NCBI GenBank assembly: GCA_039704465.1 | Contig: JASFAU010000015.1 | Coordinates: 124,001-188,000 of the forward strand | From: Plasmodiophora brassicae | Taxonomy: Eukaryota; Endomyxa; Phytomyxea; Plasmodiophorida; Plasmodiophoridae | Length of the DNA stretch: 64,000 nucleotides | Reading direction: 5' to 3' | Shown here: piece by piece, positions 1 to 12,197 of the stretch | Numbering within the stretch: position 1 is the stretch's first letter | How the letters are laid out: every line of letters begins with the position of its first letter | Program-made: the position numbers and the translations under genes | Notes under the pieces: generated by a model | The model's input: only the letters and a program-made list of their open reading frames with translations | Databases searched by the model: none | What the model was told of the DNA's origin: nothing

Positions 1-55
1 AGCACTGGATGAGAGGTCAGAAAGCGGCACGTTCATTGGGGACGGGCGTTCCAAC

Positions 56-146
56 CATGTCCGACCGCGTACGACGCGATCTGCTTGCTGGACAACAGGT
101 GCGGCGGCGGCCCAGCATCGTCGTCCTTGTCGTTGTGCCGCACCAT
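56..146 (-). CDS. 5' exon of an MFSD12-like major facilitator transporter (partial)
   Basis: The minus strand from an ATG at 146 encodes about 30 residues ending in a segment like SYAVGH. MFSD12-type transporters have a conserved YAVGH followed by N-D-L-C at the start of their first transmembrane helix. The exon appears to end at 56 before a GTTGG donor, and the rest of the gene would lie outside the window to the left. Only this short exon can be seen, so the call rests on one motif. MFSD12 relatives are lysosomal or melanosomal cysteine transporters in animals; the substrate here is unknown. Confidence 0.42.
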
Positions 147-156
147 AGTGAAAATG

Positions 157-996
157 GCCGGGCGGCGTTCCCTAAGGGCGACGGGCGGCTGGTGCGTCGC
201 AACGCGCAGGTGCGGCAAAGAGCACGCACGCATGCACGCACGCACGCGGTGCCACGTCCTGCGTCGCGTCGTCGCCAGTAAAAACAGCCCACACAACGAT
301 GTTCGTCGGCCCTGTTTACGTCTGCTCCGTATGTACGAGCGGTGGGGCGCTTAGGGTTTCCTTATGGCGCGTCCTGTATTCTACATGCCCGACGTTGGGC
401 CAATCTGAGTTTCTGGCTGTTGAACATCGTTGAATTGTCGGCGGCGGCCGTTTGCGCTTGTACGTTGACGGGCGTGTGCACCGACCTCTACTAGCAGCGT
501 ACCACTTGCGCATGAGCATTCAGGAATTTACATCGAACGCGGCCTGTAGACGGGAGATATTGGCAGACCCAACACCGACAATGCTCGGTGGTGGGACTGG
601 CCCGCTTCCCTGATGTATGTTGGGAGGTGACGCCCATCCATGTGCTCCAGTACATCCACGGTCAGGCGAACCTGGCACAGTCTTAAACGGCGTCGTCCGA
701 GGACTTCGCACGGCAAATCGGGACATCGGCGAATCATTCGACGAGATTACTCAGGACAAGCCGTGAGCGCTTCCCTGTCGAGGCCGGGCCCCGTTGTTCA
801 GTTCGGAGGAAGAATGGTGTGGTGAGAGGGCGTACGTAGTAGCCCTCAAATAATCTCCGACTCCAAAAAAGCGCGTCAAGGACGCAGGTGGATTTTGGTC
901 CGATTTGGTCCGTGACGGGCTGACGGCTCTTTCGCAGGGGCGGACGACAACCAGTTGTTGGATGGCGAGATCGCTCTGAGCACGCCCGCGAATCGC
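157..996. other. Intergenic region between divergent genes
   Basis: About 840 bases with no convincing coding exon on either strand. The short open frames lack family motifs and overlap each other. A CTGAC followed by TTTCGCAG around 920-937 could be the 3' end of an intron, so a non-coding or short coding 5' exon of the WNK gene may lie here. The stretch lies between two divergently transcribed genes and probably holds both promoters. Confidence 0.5.
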
Positions 997-3900
997 ATGT
1001 CCCACCGAAATCGAGCCGATCTCGAAGGCGTCGAGACCAGCCCAGACGGTCGATATATTCGTGTTCGTTTCGTCCATGCTCTGTGATCGTCGCTCAGATT
1101 TTGACGGGTTTGCCACCAGTTTGATGAGAAGCTGGGATCAGGCGCGTACAAGTCTGTCTGGCTGGCGTATGACACGGACCTGGGCATTGAAGTCGCGTGG
1201 AACACGGTCGAGCTGAAGCGATTGCCCGAGCGGGAAAAGGTTCGCTTGAAGAGCGAAACGGACATCCTGAAGAACCTGAACCATAATTGCATCATTAACT
1301 TCTACAACTCATGGGAGAACCCGGACGCTGAGCAGGTCATTTTCACGACCGAGATCGTGACATCGGGGACCCTGAAACAATACGTGTCACGGTTCAAACC
1401 GGTCAAGCTCAAAGTGATTAAGAAGTCGGTATCCGCTCGTGTTCAGACTGTCCCAGCATGGTCTGATGGCTTTCGTTTCAGGTGGTGCCGGCAGATCTTG
1501 CAAGGACTCTGTTATCTGCACTCGAAGACCCCTCCGATTATCCAGTAAGCTGTCCCGGGACTGTTCGCTAATGCCTGGCTAATCAGTCTTGGATCAGTCG
1601 GGACCTGAAATGCGACAACATCTTCATCAACGGCAGTACCGGGGACATTCGAATAGGCGATCTGGGTCTATCGACCATGCGGAACGCGACTCACGTCGCC
1701 TCCGTTCTTGGCACACCCGAGTTCATGGTTGGCTGACGGCGCATGCATCCGCTGTCGTTAGCTGATCCATTATTTGTTGCAGGCTCCGGAGCTATACGAT
1801 GAATGGTATACTGAGAAGGTACCTGTCCCTGTGTCGTCCGAAGGTCGTGGGTTTGCACCCAACACGCGTGATCGCCAGGTCGACGTGTACGCGTTCGGTA
1901 TGTGCGTTCTGGAGATGATTTCCAACGAGTACCCGTACGCGGAGTGCACCAACACGGCCCAAATATTCAAGAAAGTGTCTGCGGTATGTGTGGCATCGTT
2001 GTTCGCGGAACGTATGGATCTCGCTGACCCGTTTGGAACAGGGGATCCGACCCGAAAGTCTTAATCGGGTTACCGACTGGCAGACGCGTGAATTTATTGA
2101 GCTGTGTCTCGCCAAGAGCAACTTCCGTTTGGCTGCGGATGACCTTCTTCGGCACCCGTTCCTGGATCCGAGGTTCCAGGACTACCGGGAACGCGCTGCG
2201 ATCAATTATGAGCCGATCACTTCGACGTCTCCGACAACGCCTCTTGTAAGAATGCTAATTGCGACACTGGGATATTTTCGTCACATTGCTCGCGCAATCC
2301 AATGTCCATGCCTGCCGCGTCAGGGTTCTGACTCGACTGTTTGAGCAGGTCCCGGTCATGGAACTGGCGGCCGTCGCCGATCACAGTGAATCCAGTCAGT
2401 ACCGGGCCGCATACGACGATGATTCCGAGTCCCAGCGCGAGGCCGCCGTTTCGTCGCTGGAGGTCACGCTGGAAAGCACCGTCGACAACATCGCCCGCAT
2501 AGTGCTCAGGCTGGATCTGGGCAGTCGCCGCAAGGAGATCAAATTCCCATTCGACCTGGAGTCCGATACTGCCGAATCTGTCGCAATTGAAATGGTGAAG
2601 GAGCTCGACTTGCAAGAATCCGCGAGCGGGAAGCTTGCCGAGGTATGCTCCCATCCCGGTTCTACCCTCGTGTTCCTGATCTGGGCAATCTCAGGGTATC
2701 GATTCGGCCATCAGGGACGAGAAGAAGAAGTGGAAAGCCGCGGCGCGAAGTCTGGCACCGCCGACTAGCGTAAACGCGGTCGGCGTCAACACCGATGTCG
2801 ACCAACCGGCTATGGTGCGAGATACGATGTCGCTGCTGTCGACGCCAAACGGAACCGGTGCGCGTCTCAGCCCAACTCCTGCGCCCTCGCTGCAGCGAGC
2901 ATTGTCCTTCGATGTTGTATGCTTGACGCGTGTCGTTTGCTATACCTCGTTTAACGTTATTGCAGGTTTCCGATCCGTTTACTGGTACCCAAGCCCCTCC
3001 TTCCGGGCAACCGGTTGCCGACCTCCCACCGAGGAAGGAGCCAGTGTCGTCGTCAGTGCCACCTTCTCACATTTACGTAACGCCGAGCGGCCCTCCTGTG
3101 CTTCCGTACTCGTCTGGGATGCCAGCACTTGCCGGGTCCTATACGGCGCAGGCACCTACCGGCGCCGTCCCGCCACAGTATGGGACGTATCCTGTTGGGC
3201 ACGGGACGACTTCCGGTGCTGGAGGAACAGGTACGCTGCCTGTTTACTCTGCTGCCGTTTCTGCTGCCTCCCATGCTCCCACACCTTCTGTAACACCTTT
3301 CGGTTCCGCCATGTCATCTCTTTCGAGTTCTGCTTCCGTCGCTGGATCTTCGTCTTCCCCTGTAACAGTGCCGCCCTCAAGTGTCGGATTGTCTGTACCA
3401 GGCGGTGCTGCAGCATTTGGAGTCCAGTCATCACTTGCCGTTCCGGCGACGCTCACTGCTCCTCCCAGCCAACTGTCCATCTCTCCAACTCAGTCGATGC
3501 ACGAGCCCGACCACCACTTACCTGTACCGGTTGTTGCCGACAGTCGTCCACGTCCTGTGATGACTCCAGTGGGCTCAACGGCATCCATACCGTCCCCGTC
3601 CGTTTCAGTGTCTTCGTCGGGCCACGGGCAGTCCGAGTTCCCATCGGCGTCCCCGTTCGTTCCGACTGTTACTCAGGGTCCTGCTCCACAACAGCAAAAT
3701 CTTGCAGGGCTGGCTACCGGCCCTGCTGTTCATGCCCCTGCTTCAACGTTGCAAGTTCCTGCTCAACATCCAACCACGACGGCAGCGTCGACGCCAAGCG
3801 TACAGGCGACGCCAGCATCAGGGCCAGCGCGACGACAGATCAGTGAAGGTATGCGCCTGCTAGGCACACTTGTCGTGCGCATTCCCCGCGTTGACCCATC

Positions 3901-4973
3901 TGGCATAGAGCCTGAAGCAAGTGGGCCGAACGGTCTAGAGGGTCACGCTACAGGTGACCGACTAGCCCCAGGTGGCAGGCTACATTCAGTATGTGCACGC
4001 CTATGTTCTGACAGCTGTACAGCGTCGTCGAATCAATTATACGCTCCTGGTCCCGCTCAGCCGTCATCGACAAGCAGCGTGGAGTCACTGTCATCGCGTA
4101 CTGCGACCCCGTCGTCCAAGTCCCCGGATTCGGTTAGTGCCGTGCGCGTTCTTAGTGTCCAACCATCGGGTCTGAAATTGGGCCGCCAGTCGATTGACAT
4201 GAGCACGTTCCTGACGGGATTCGACATTTCCGTGCTGACCCCAGCGCAGTTGGCAACGCTGCGTTCGTCTCGGTCGCAGCTGGACGAAAACATCCGCGCT
4301 GTACGGCTCGGGTCTGTCGCGTTCCGGACGACATTCCCAATTGACCGCGTGTGCACAGCTCAAAGCACAGTACGCCACCATGTACCGCGAGGCGGTGAAC
4401 AAGTATAAGGTTGAAGTCTACGAAAACCTGACCAGCTGGGGCATCAACGTGCCGCCACTGAACCTGAAGACCTCGGTACGTAGCGCGCGGCAGCCTTCCC
4501 CTGCACGTACCTAATTGCGTCTCCAGTCTCAACCGCGAGGTGGTCATCGACCGAACGCGCGTTCGGGATCGTCGATCTCGAATGCGCCCGGTCCGTCTGG
4601 TGTCCCTCCACCTGGCCTTTCGAGGAGGACGCGCGATGTGATCAGCATTGCGCAGCAGGGCGGATCCCAGCCGGATCTGCAAGCACTGGAGAGCTTGATA
4701 TCCAGCTCAAACTCGACACACACCGCTCCAAGCCGTCTTATTCGCGCGCCGGCATCAGCGTCTGCGGCGCCGACGACGACGACGGCGTCATCCGCCGATA
4801 ATCCAGACAACATCTACAATCGGCTGATACAGCCGTTTGCGCCGAACCCCGACCCGCCGTCGTCGTCCCCGAACCCGGCCGGCAATGCCCCGACGAACGC
4901 GGCGCAGCAGTACTGGCCATCGGATGTGGTCGACTCCGACGCCATCATGTGGGCGACAACTGACACCACATAG
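997..4973 (+). CDS. WNK: WNK (with-no-lysine) serine/threonine kinase
   Basis: Cytosolic kinase of the WNK family, which senses osmotic and chloride conditions and activates OSR1/SPAK kinases in animals. The first exons can be placed at 997-1062, 1120-1424, 1482-1544, 1598-1727, 1783-1983, 2042-2245, 2349-2642 and 2695-2916, with introns of about 49-58 bases except one of 103. The glycine loop reads [10 protein letters not shown] and the beta-3 strand reads EVAWN, lacking the usual catalytic lysine, which defines the family. HRDLKCDN, GDLGLS and the FGMCVLEM segment follow. Residues from about 2440-2640 resemble the OSR1_C/PF2 domain (FDLE, AIEMV). A long Ser/Pro/Thr-rich tail follows, ending with a short helical segment and stop at 4971. 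Oddity: about 19 extra residues lie between the APELYDE motif and VDVYAFGM. The start ATG is the first in frame; an upstream exon is possible. Confidence 0.9.
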
Positions 4974-5222
4974 TCCATTTCCTACAGAGATATTATATAT
5001 TGCCGCAGTGTGCCAGACCCCATCGTGTCACTGTGCGTCCCTCCCTACGCTGATCACCAGTCGCCTGCGTGGCCAGATCGTTGGTGCTGCTGCCGATGCA
5101 GTCTACAGCAGGCGAGTCGCAGTGTGGTGGTGTTCGTAGGCCACGTTTTGGATTTTGCGATGCCGTGTTTTGTCGCTGGGGCAGACTGGAATTGCTTCTG
5201 CCCCGGAGACATTGTCGCGGCC

Positions 5223-8200
5223 ATGGAGGAGGTCAAGGTCCTCCTGGGCGACGCAGGTGATGCCGCTGTGGCACCGGCACTCTCGGTGGGGATGGTGCTG
5301 ACCGTGGCGTAGACGCAAAGAACAGGATGCGGGGACTGGACATGCTGGCGTCCATGGTTGACACGCATGAGCTGAAGGTCGTCGCAGTGCTCAGATTCGG
5401 CCCGATTGCACCCTAATGTCGTCTGTTCGGATAGCTGGATGATTCAAGGGTGCTGGCCCTCATCAAAATTTTACGAAACCTTGCCAAGGGCAATAACACG
5501 AAGGTGGGTCCCCACGTCCGCTGTATCGTGTCGGCGCTTGATTGACGATGCTTGCCGTAGGTCTGCGAGATGTCTCTGGGTATTCTGCGCTCCCTTGTCA
5601 GAAGCCATGGCGCGGCAGCATGCACATACTTTAACACGACGTTCGAAGCAGGTCAGTACGGTGCGCATTGTCGGTCTTTGAGGTTGTGATGCGACGTGCA
5701 ACCGCCAGTTGTTGAACGACTTGGGGACGTCAAAGCCGGCGTCCGCGGTCAGGCGCAGAACCTGGTCATCGAGTTCATGAGTGCCGTTGATGAACCGAAC
5801 TTCATCTGGGATAAGCTGCAAGAGGCGAGTCTCGTCCACCGGTAGGGACCGTTATATAGTTGTCCATGCCCGCGCGCCTGCTGATTGCTCCTTAGGAACA
5901 GTGGAGTTCGACATTCTGGACTGCTATGCTACCGTCGCGCTGTCGAACTGTTCGGCCCCGATTTCTACCCCATGGGGTCGTTCCTTCCCTTCCTATTCAG
6001 AATGCTCGATGATCAGGTCTGATCCTTGCGATACGTATTGGGTATGACAGCGTTAACGCCCGTCATACTGCAGATGGGTAATGTTCGCGAGGAAGCGATG
6101 GGCACGTTAGTATTCCTGCTGGAATATCTTGGCCGTGATTTCTGGCTGTACCTGAAGAACCAGTCGACGGTGCGCCCCGCTCAGCTCAAGAGTATCGAGT
6201 CGCAAGTCGATATCACGGCTCTCCCAGATAGGCCTAGGATCGCCGTCGACTGGTCCAAGCTACCAGTGAGACCTTCAGCACCATCCGTTGTTCCGTCGTC
6301 GTCGTAAGAGGGCTTCTTTCTTTCGTCCTGCGCTAGCATCCTGATGTTTCGCTCAGGGATGACCGTGCTGACGACGACGCGTGTACGTCTGACATGGATG
6401 TCTCAAGCGATATTCGGCCCTCGCCAATCAGCATTGAACGAGATCTCGAATCCGAAATCGAATCCTGCATTGAGGTCCTCCGTGACGTCAAGGCTAACTG
6501 GCAAGTGCGGATCCAAACACTTCGCAGAGTAGCCTCGCTGTGTATCGGGCCTGCTCGACATCTACCGCCGTTCAACGCCCAGCTGAAGCGAGTTGCGCCT
6601 TCTCTAATTGTACAAGCTCATGATTTGCGTTCTGCGGTGGCGAAGGTGACGTCGTGTCTGCTCTTCAGTTACTCTACTTTTGACAGTGCTAATGGCAGGA
6701 GGCGTGCTCTATCCTAGCGTTCATGTCTTGTTCATTGCAGAACGATTTCTCGGCGATTGCTGACGTCGTTCTACCTGAACTGCTTAAGCTGACGTTCACT
6801 AGTGTGCAGGTAGGGCAGTTGAATGCGGCAACACGTTCTGGTGATGACATCTCCAAACAGGTTATAGCGTCTGCTGGGGACAAGTGCATTCGCAGTATTA
6901 TCAAGAATACCCGCATCAACACAGCAGTTCGCAAGATCCTTGATATGGCTAAAGGCAAGAATCCTGCTCTCCGGGCAACGTGCATGGTTGGTCGGTTGTC
7001 TGGGATGCCAACAATGTTTGCACGCTCATATGTCCTCAGGAATACTTGCATGTACTGTTAACTGCACAATCCTCTAACGACAATCTGGAACGATACTGTG
7101 ATGGCATTGTGGAGCAGATTCGTCTCGGTCTCAGCGATGCCAACGAGTTAGCGCGAGCAGCATCTCGCACGTGCTTTTGGGCCGTCAAGGACCTTTGGCC
7201 TGAACGCGCGGAGGAACTGATGTCGTCGCTGGACAGTGGTATGTGGCCCGTGTACGCTCTCCCGTCCGTAGATGACCTGTTTGTTCAGGCGTCCAGAAGA
7301 ATCTGCTACAGGATTCTAACAGCGCGTCTGCCAACCATGCGTCGCAGAAATCGAGAAGACGCTCATTACAGCCGGGTAACATGCATGACAAGGAGAATTC
7401 AGGCCTGACCTTGAGCAACAAGCAGCAAAGCGTCCCTGAAGTCGAACCTTCTTCGGTAGGTGGTTACGGGCCTGCCTTCCGAACCTAAATGAGTTAACCA
7501 TGACTTCAGCAGTCTGGTGACAGCAAAGAAGGCTCGTCCTTGCGCCTGCCGAAGACAGCGCCTGGTGGCGCTGTTCGTGTTGTTCGCCAAGAGGCTGTGA
7601 AACCGTCCAGTGCATCATCATCCAATGGCAGGGCATCGCGGATGCAGGTCAGCTTGATGAACGCTACATCTGCGGGTTTCATATTGATCAAACTATTTCG
7701 TAGGTTGCACCTGCCAGCGCCTCGAGTGCTGACGGTGGTAAACCCCAGCGGGCCGAAAGGCGCCTTCAGCCTGTACGGATTCATGTTCTCTGCTCCCTTA
7801 TTTTCTGACTGTCCTTACAGGCGCCGACCGCCACGGGTCCGCAGTCGACGTCAGCCGATTCGTCGGCGCCCTTGTCTTTAGACGAAGTGCTGCATTTGGC
7901 AACGTCCAAAGAGTGGATGGAGCGTCTGCGGGCAATGGATCAGCTTTATGATATCATCCTGTCAAGCCCACTAACTGTTGATGAGGTCCAACGTATCAGC
8001 AGCGCCTTGCAGCAGAGGATCTCCGATCGACACCATAAAGTGGCTTCCGCCGGCCTTCGAACGGCGGGCGCATTTGTCAAGACTGTTGAGATCACGAAGA
8101 ATGGCTTGGAGCGCCTCCTGCCAGGGTTATATCATACCTGTATCGATGGAAAAGAACACGTAAGCGGACTGCTGACCCGGAGCGTAACCCTCGACTTACC

Positions 8201-9882
8201 TTTGCTATGTGCAGGTTCGCACTGCTGCCGCACAGGCATTGGACGTGCTGTTCGAAAGATCTGGTATTGTTCCGTGCCTTTGTTTGTCAGCGGTAGTCTG
8301 ACGGTTCCCGTAGAATTCAACGACCTCATCAGCGAGTTGCTGCGGCTAGTCGGCTCGTCGCCTAGCCCGCGTCTCCAGCAAGACATCCTGCAGGCGCTCA
8401 TCAAGCTGTGCAACGAACGTCAGAATGAAGCTCTGGCGTATTTCCGCCAAGGCCAGCATATGAGGACAACCTTTACCCGGCTTCGACCGTTCTTTTCGGC
8501 TAGGCACGCATCGTCGAGCACGTCCGTATCCCAGTTGTTGCATATGCTTCTCAACATGGACCGCGAACTATTCTCTCGCTGCTCGCAACAGATGACCCAT
8601 TCTGTATGTCGAGTTTCTCCAACTCTGTTAACCTACTGAACGTTTCGTAGGATCAGGCGCATCTGCAGCGCCTGCTTGGTGACGGTCACGCCGATTCGGA
8701 TGAGCACCTGGAGGTGGACATGGGTAGAACAGCTTCCGTTGAGCGTGATATTGTCATTGGTACCAAGAGCCCCGCATCGCTTCTGACCATTGCTAACACC
8801 GCTTACGCAGACGATGTCCCAGAGGCAGTTGCTGAACATGAACAACTGGATGACGACGTATGTGCGCTCACTCGACGGGCTGCTAGCGTTGCCTCTTACA
8901 CCGGTTATACCAGGTAAACGCGGTTGAGTATCGTCCGCAAGACTATGAATCGAGCTCGGGTGATCCCAAACCTCCGTCGACTTCTGATGCCGAGACGTTG
9001 TCAAGTGCCGTTAGGAGCGTGGTTGAGTGCGCATCGAGCCGAGGTGCCGAGCGCGTAAGTTGTCTGTGCCAGCGATTGCAGATGTGTCGCCGTGCTGAGT
9101 GCATGCGAAAGGCGCTCAAAGACCTGGATCTCGCTCTCGAGTGCTCTCTGGGGGCGCTGGATTCGTTGTCCTCCAAGGCGACGCTGGACTCGCTCCTCTT
9201 CAAGATTGCGTCTATGCTGTCCACGGACGATTCCAGCGTGCACGTACAGGCAGCCAACGTACTTCGGCGACTACTGGGGGAGTCAGATGCTGATTTACGT
9301 ACGATTCTACGATCGTGTTGTGCGACAGCCTTCCGATGCCTATTCGCTCTTCGACTCAGTGACACGTCGGCGCCCAACCGCCACTGGGATGCAACGCCCG
9401 TAAACCTGACTGATTGGGACAGGCTTCATAAGATTGCCCTGTTCGAAGAAGCCGTCGCCGTGTTCGATTTCAGCGACTGCATCGGCATAATTGAAGGGAA
9501 GCTGTCCGATCCAACCACGTCCAGGGCTGACCTCGTTACGGCTATCGAGTTTATTTCCTGCCTGGTCTGTCTCGAACGCTCGTGTACGTTCCCGGTGTTA
9601 ACCTGACAGTCGTACCCCTAGTTGGTTGGCGTCGAACGCGCTGAACCCGATACCGGGAGCGCGCTGGGCAGACTCCTGCCCTTGTTCCCGCCCCTACTGA
9701 GCCATACCGAGCTCGAGGTGCGCAAAGCGTCCATCTTCTGCGCCATCGACCTATACGGTGCCATCGGCGAGCAACCGCTGGCCTCGCTGTTCCGACAAAT
9801 CCCGCCCACCACGCGCAAGCTCCTCGTCGTCTACATCGAAAAGCGCCGCCTGCCCATACCAGACTCTCTCGCCGTCACTTGA
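5223..9882 (+). CDS. CLASP: CLASP-family microtubule plus-end protein (TOG/HEAT repeats)
   Basis: A roughly 1,100-residue protein split by about 20 introns. The first exon (5223-5256) starts MEEVK and joins across a 56-base intron to a helical repeat region. TOG-type HEAT arrays are visible around 5313-6300, 6390-7240 and 7870-8600. The second array (KANWQVRIQTLRR, HDLRSAVAK, ASAGDKCIRSIIK, ARAASRTCFWA) follows the CLASP TOG pattern closely. A Ser-rich basic linker lies near 7330-7680. The C-terminus (LSHTELEVRKASIFC, LLVVYIEKRR) matches the CLASP C-terminal interaction domain that recruits the protein to other plus-end factors and kinetochores. CLASP promotes microtubule rescue and spindle function. 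It lies 250 bases downstream of the WNK gene on the same strand. The family call is firm; individual splice sites in the 8.2-9.6 kb part are less certain. Confidence 0.85.
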
Positions 9883-10192
9883 CCCCCGCAGGAATCTCGT
9901 ACGTAAACCCCCGAATCGATACGACCATGAGAACGCGTCCGTGCGTCGCGAACAATGAGCGGCGGTCCGGTTAGTTTAACGTTGCAGGTGGGGGCACCCC
10001 CTGCCCCTGCAGGGCCATGTTGAGGGGTACCGTGGAACACCGCGGTCGGGTTAAACGTGACGAGAATAACGACCGCGGCAGGCAGCGCGCCGGACGAAGT
10101 CCGTACGGAGTTCGCGGACTGCGCTGCTGCGCTCCATAACGCGCGAGCGCTCGTTTCACTGCTGTGTGGTTGAGACGCCGCCGCCTGACGCA

Positions 10193-11146
10193 ATGCCGTC
10201 CATGTACGGGGTCGCGGTTGCCAACGCGTTCAGCCTGCTGGACGACGACGAGCCGGCGAGTGTCCCGGTGAAGGCCGACGTCGCCGAGGAGCAGGCGCCC
10301 GCGCCGGCCGCGTCGACGGCCGCGACCAGCAAGAAGCCGGCTGGCGGTCGTCCGGCCGGAGGGCCGGGTCAGCGTCGTGGTGGCCAGGCCGCCCACTCGG
10401 ATCGCCGCCAGGGCCATGGCAATCGCCCACCGAAGCGGGAGTACGATCGCCGGTCGGGCACCGGTCGCGACCCGAACGTGAAGCGCCACGGCAAGGGCGC
10501 CCACAACTGGGGCGACGTCGCCGATGAGCGCCAGGAGCCTGCCGCCGCCGCCGCCGCCGAGCCGACCGCAACGCCTGAGGCAGCTGAGGACGTCCCCGCC
10601 GAGGCGCCTGAGCAGGAGCAGAACAAGGAGGAGCCGGAACCGGAAGTCGAACCGGAACCGGAGCAGCTGTCGCTGGAGGAGTACTACAAGGCGCAGGAGG
10701 CGCTCCGTGTCGAGGAGGACAAGAAGCTGAACATTCGCAAGGTCGAGCGCGACGCCAACGAGCGCGAGCTCGACCTGCCCGACGAGGACGCGGACGAGTC
10801 GGGCCTGTTCGCCGGCGACGAGAAGAAGGGCGGGCAGTCGAAGAAGGCGGCCGGGAAGAAGAAGCCGACGACCGTGTCGCTGGACGAGTTCACGAAGGAC
10901 GCGGCCAAGGCGCGGCGTGGCGGTGGCGCGCCTCGTGGGGCGGGGCGCGGCGCCTTCCGCGGTGGCGAACGCGGACAGTCTCGTGGCGGTGAACGCGGCC
11001 GCGGTCGCGGCGGACGCGGCGGTGCTGCTGGCCCGGGCGAGCGCCCGTTCGTGCGACGATCGCCACCGGCGACGACGACGACGGGGCAGGTCAACATTGA
11101 CGACCAGTCGGCGTTCCCGTCGCTGGCACCGATCTCGGCGAAATAG
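10193..11146 (+). CDS. SERBP1/HABP4/Stm1-family RNA- and ribosome-binding protein
   Basis: An intronless frame of 317 residues starting at ATG 10193 (MPSMYG). The N-terminal VANAFSLLDDDE segment resembles the start of Stm1/SERBP1 proteins, which insert into the ribosomal mRNA channel and keep idle 80S ribosomes stable. The centre has the family signature around 10481-10530 (KRHGKGAHNWGD), followed by an alanine and Glu/Pro-rich acidic stretch, a SLEEYYKAQE helix and a TVSLDEFTK segment. The C-terminus (about 10915-11040) is an RGG/RG box, typically arginine-methylated and RNA-binding. It ends FPSLAPISAK, like a hydrophobic short motif in this family. An in-frame GTG upstream was not used as start. 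The long antisense open frames here are GC-rich shadows. Confidence 0.88.
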   Translation: MPSMYGVAVANAFSLLDDDEPASVPVKADVAEEQAPAPAASTAATSKKPAGGRPAGGPGQRRGGQAAHSDRRQGHGNRPPKREYDRRSGTGRDPNVKRHGKGAHNWGDVADERQEPAAAAAAEPTATPEAAEDVPAEAPEQEQNKEEPEPEVEPEPEQLSLEEYYKAQEALRVEEDKKLNIRKVERDANERELDLPDEDADESGLFAGDEKKGGQSKKAAGKKKPTTVSLDEFTKDAAKARRGGGAPRGAGRGAFRGGERGQSRGGERGRGRGGRGGAAGPGERPFVRRSPPATTTTGQVNIDDQSAFPSLAPISAK

Positions 11147-11396
11147 TCGCCTGGGGCACTCTGCGATCGCTCTCTTTGTCTTCATTCTGGCAGGCGCAGG
11201 CCACCTTCGTTTCTCTTCGCATAAACTCAGCACACGCACAACCAACGACGTATACATCTGCCGACCTGGTGCGGCCCTGTGATCTACGTTCGGCTACAGG
11301 TCCTGCCTCGACAGGTGGCCTTGCGGCGCGCGCAGTTCCCAACGGGGGAACGTTTGGGTTTGCAGGAGGGGGGCAACCAGTCGCGGTTGTTGCACG

Positions 11397-12064
11397 ATGC
11401 CGGCGCAACGACTGCTGTGCTGGCTGCTGGCGCTAGTCTGCATCGTCTGCCCGGGTTGCCATGCCGGCCCGACGACGGCCAAGGTGATGGCCGACGAGTT
11501 CCTGGCGAAACTGTTTGACGAGTTCAGCCGGACGGGTGCGATCGGGTCGACGCGTGCCATCATCCCGTTCCCCGCAGGGAACAAGGTCGCTTGTTTGGAA
11601 CCACGCCTCGACGATCACCCTCGCTGAGGAGCCGTGCACAGGACGCGGCTCGGTACGTGGCGGGCCCGACACAGGTCGGTGCGATGCGCATCCAGCGGGC
11701 ATCGGGCCTGGAATCGCTGGCCATCTACAGCGACGGTGCTGTCGCGGTCGGGACCTGTCGAGCCGTCGACCGAGCCCGCGAATACATTGGGTTCATGCTC
11801 AGTGCACTGAGCGGGCGGAACATCGTGGTTGACGACGCGACGGACCGACCGGACCTGCTCATCGTCCACGTGCCTCGCGATGATGCTCGCCGCGCCAAGG
11901 ACATCATCCTGTACGACCTGCACCAGGTCGACGTGCTCGTATTCGACGTGGAAAGCCGGAGCGATCATCTGTCGTCTCTCGCCCTCTTCTCCTCATCCCA
12001 TCGCCTGCTCCAGGCGGCCGCCAGTGCGATCCGCCATGGCCTTGAACGACAACGACGCCGTTAG
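11397..12064 (+). CDS. Secreted protein of unknown family
   Basis: Starts at ATG 11397 with a strong signal peptide (RLLCWLLALVCIVCPGCHAG). Exon 1 ends at 11585 (GNK), and an intron ending TGCACAG at about 11640 joins it in phase 0 to a frame starting DAARYVAG, which runs to a TAG at 12062. The mature protein is about 185 residues, with alternating hydrophobic strands and helices but no motif I recognise. No transmembrane segment follows the signal peptide, so it is probably released or retained in the secretory pathway. It is one of several neighbouring secretory proteins. Function unknown. Confidence 0.68.
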
Positions 12065-12197
12065 CGCCATCCGTCATCCTATAGGTTCCCGGAACGACCA
12101 TTGCTATGTGTACATGATTGCGCCCTGCTGTGAACGTCCCCAGTGAACGTGTCGTGTTCACGTCGCATGGTGTGGCGGAACACGGTCTAGACTTTGT

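Noticed and set aside
157..996. Several short frames on both strands
   Set aside because: Mutually overlapping, no conserved motifs, no splice-linked continuation.
9971..11257. 428-residue minus-strand open frame opposite the SERBP1/Stm1-like gene
   Set aside because: Arg/Leu-rich low-complexity product with no motif; the plus strand has a clear family match, and GC-rich DNA often keeps the antisense frame open.
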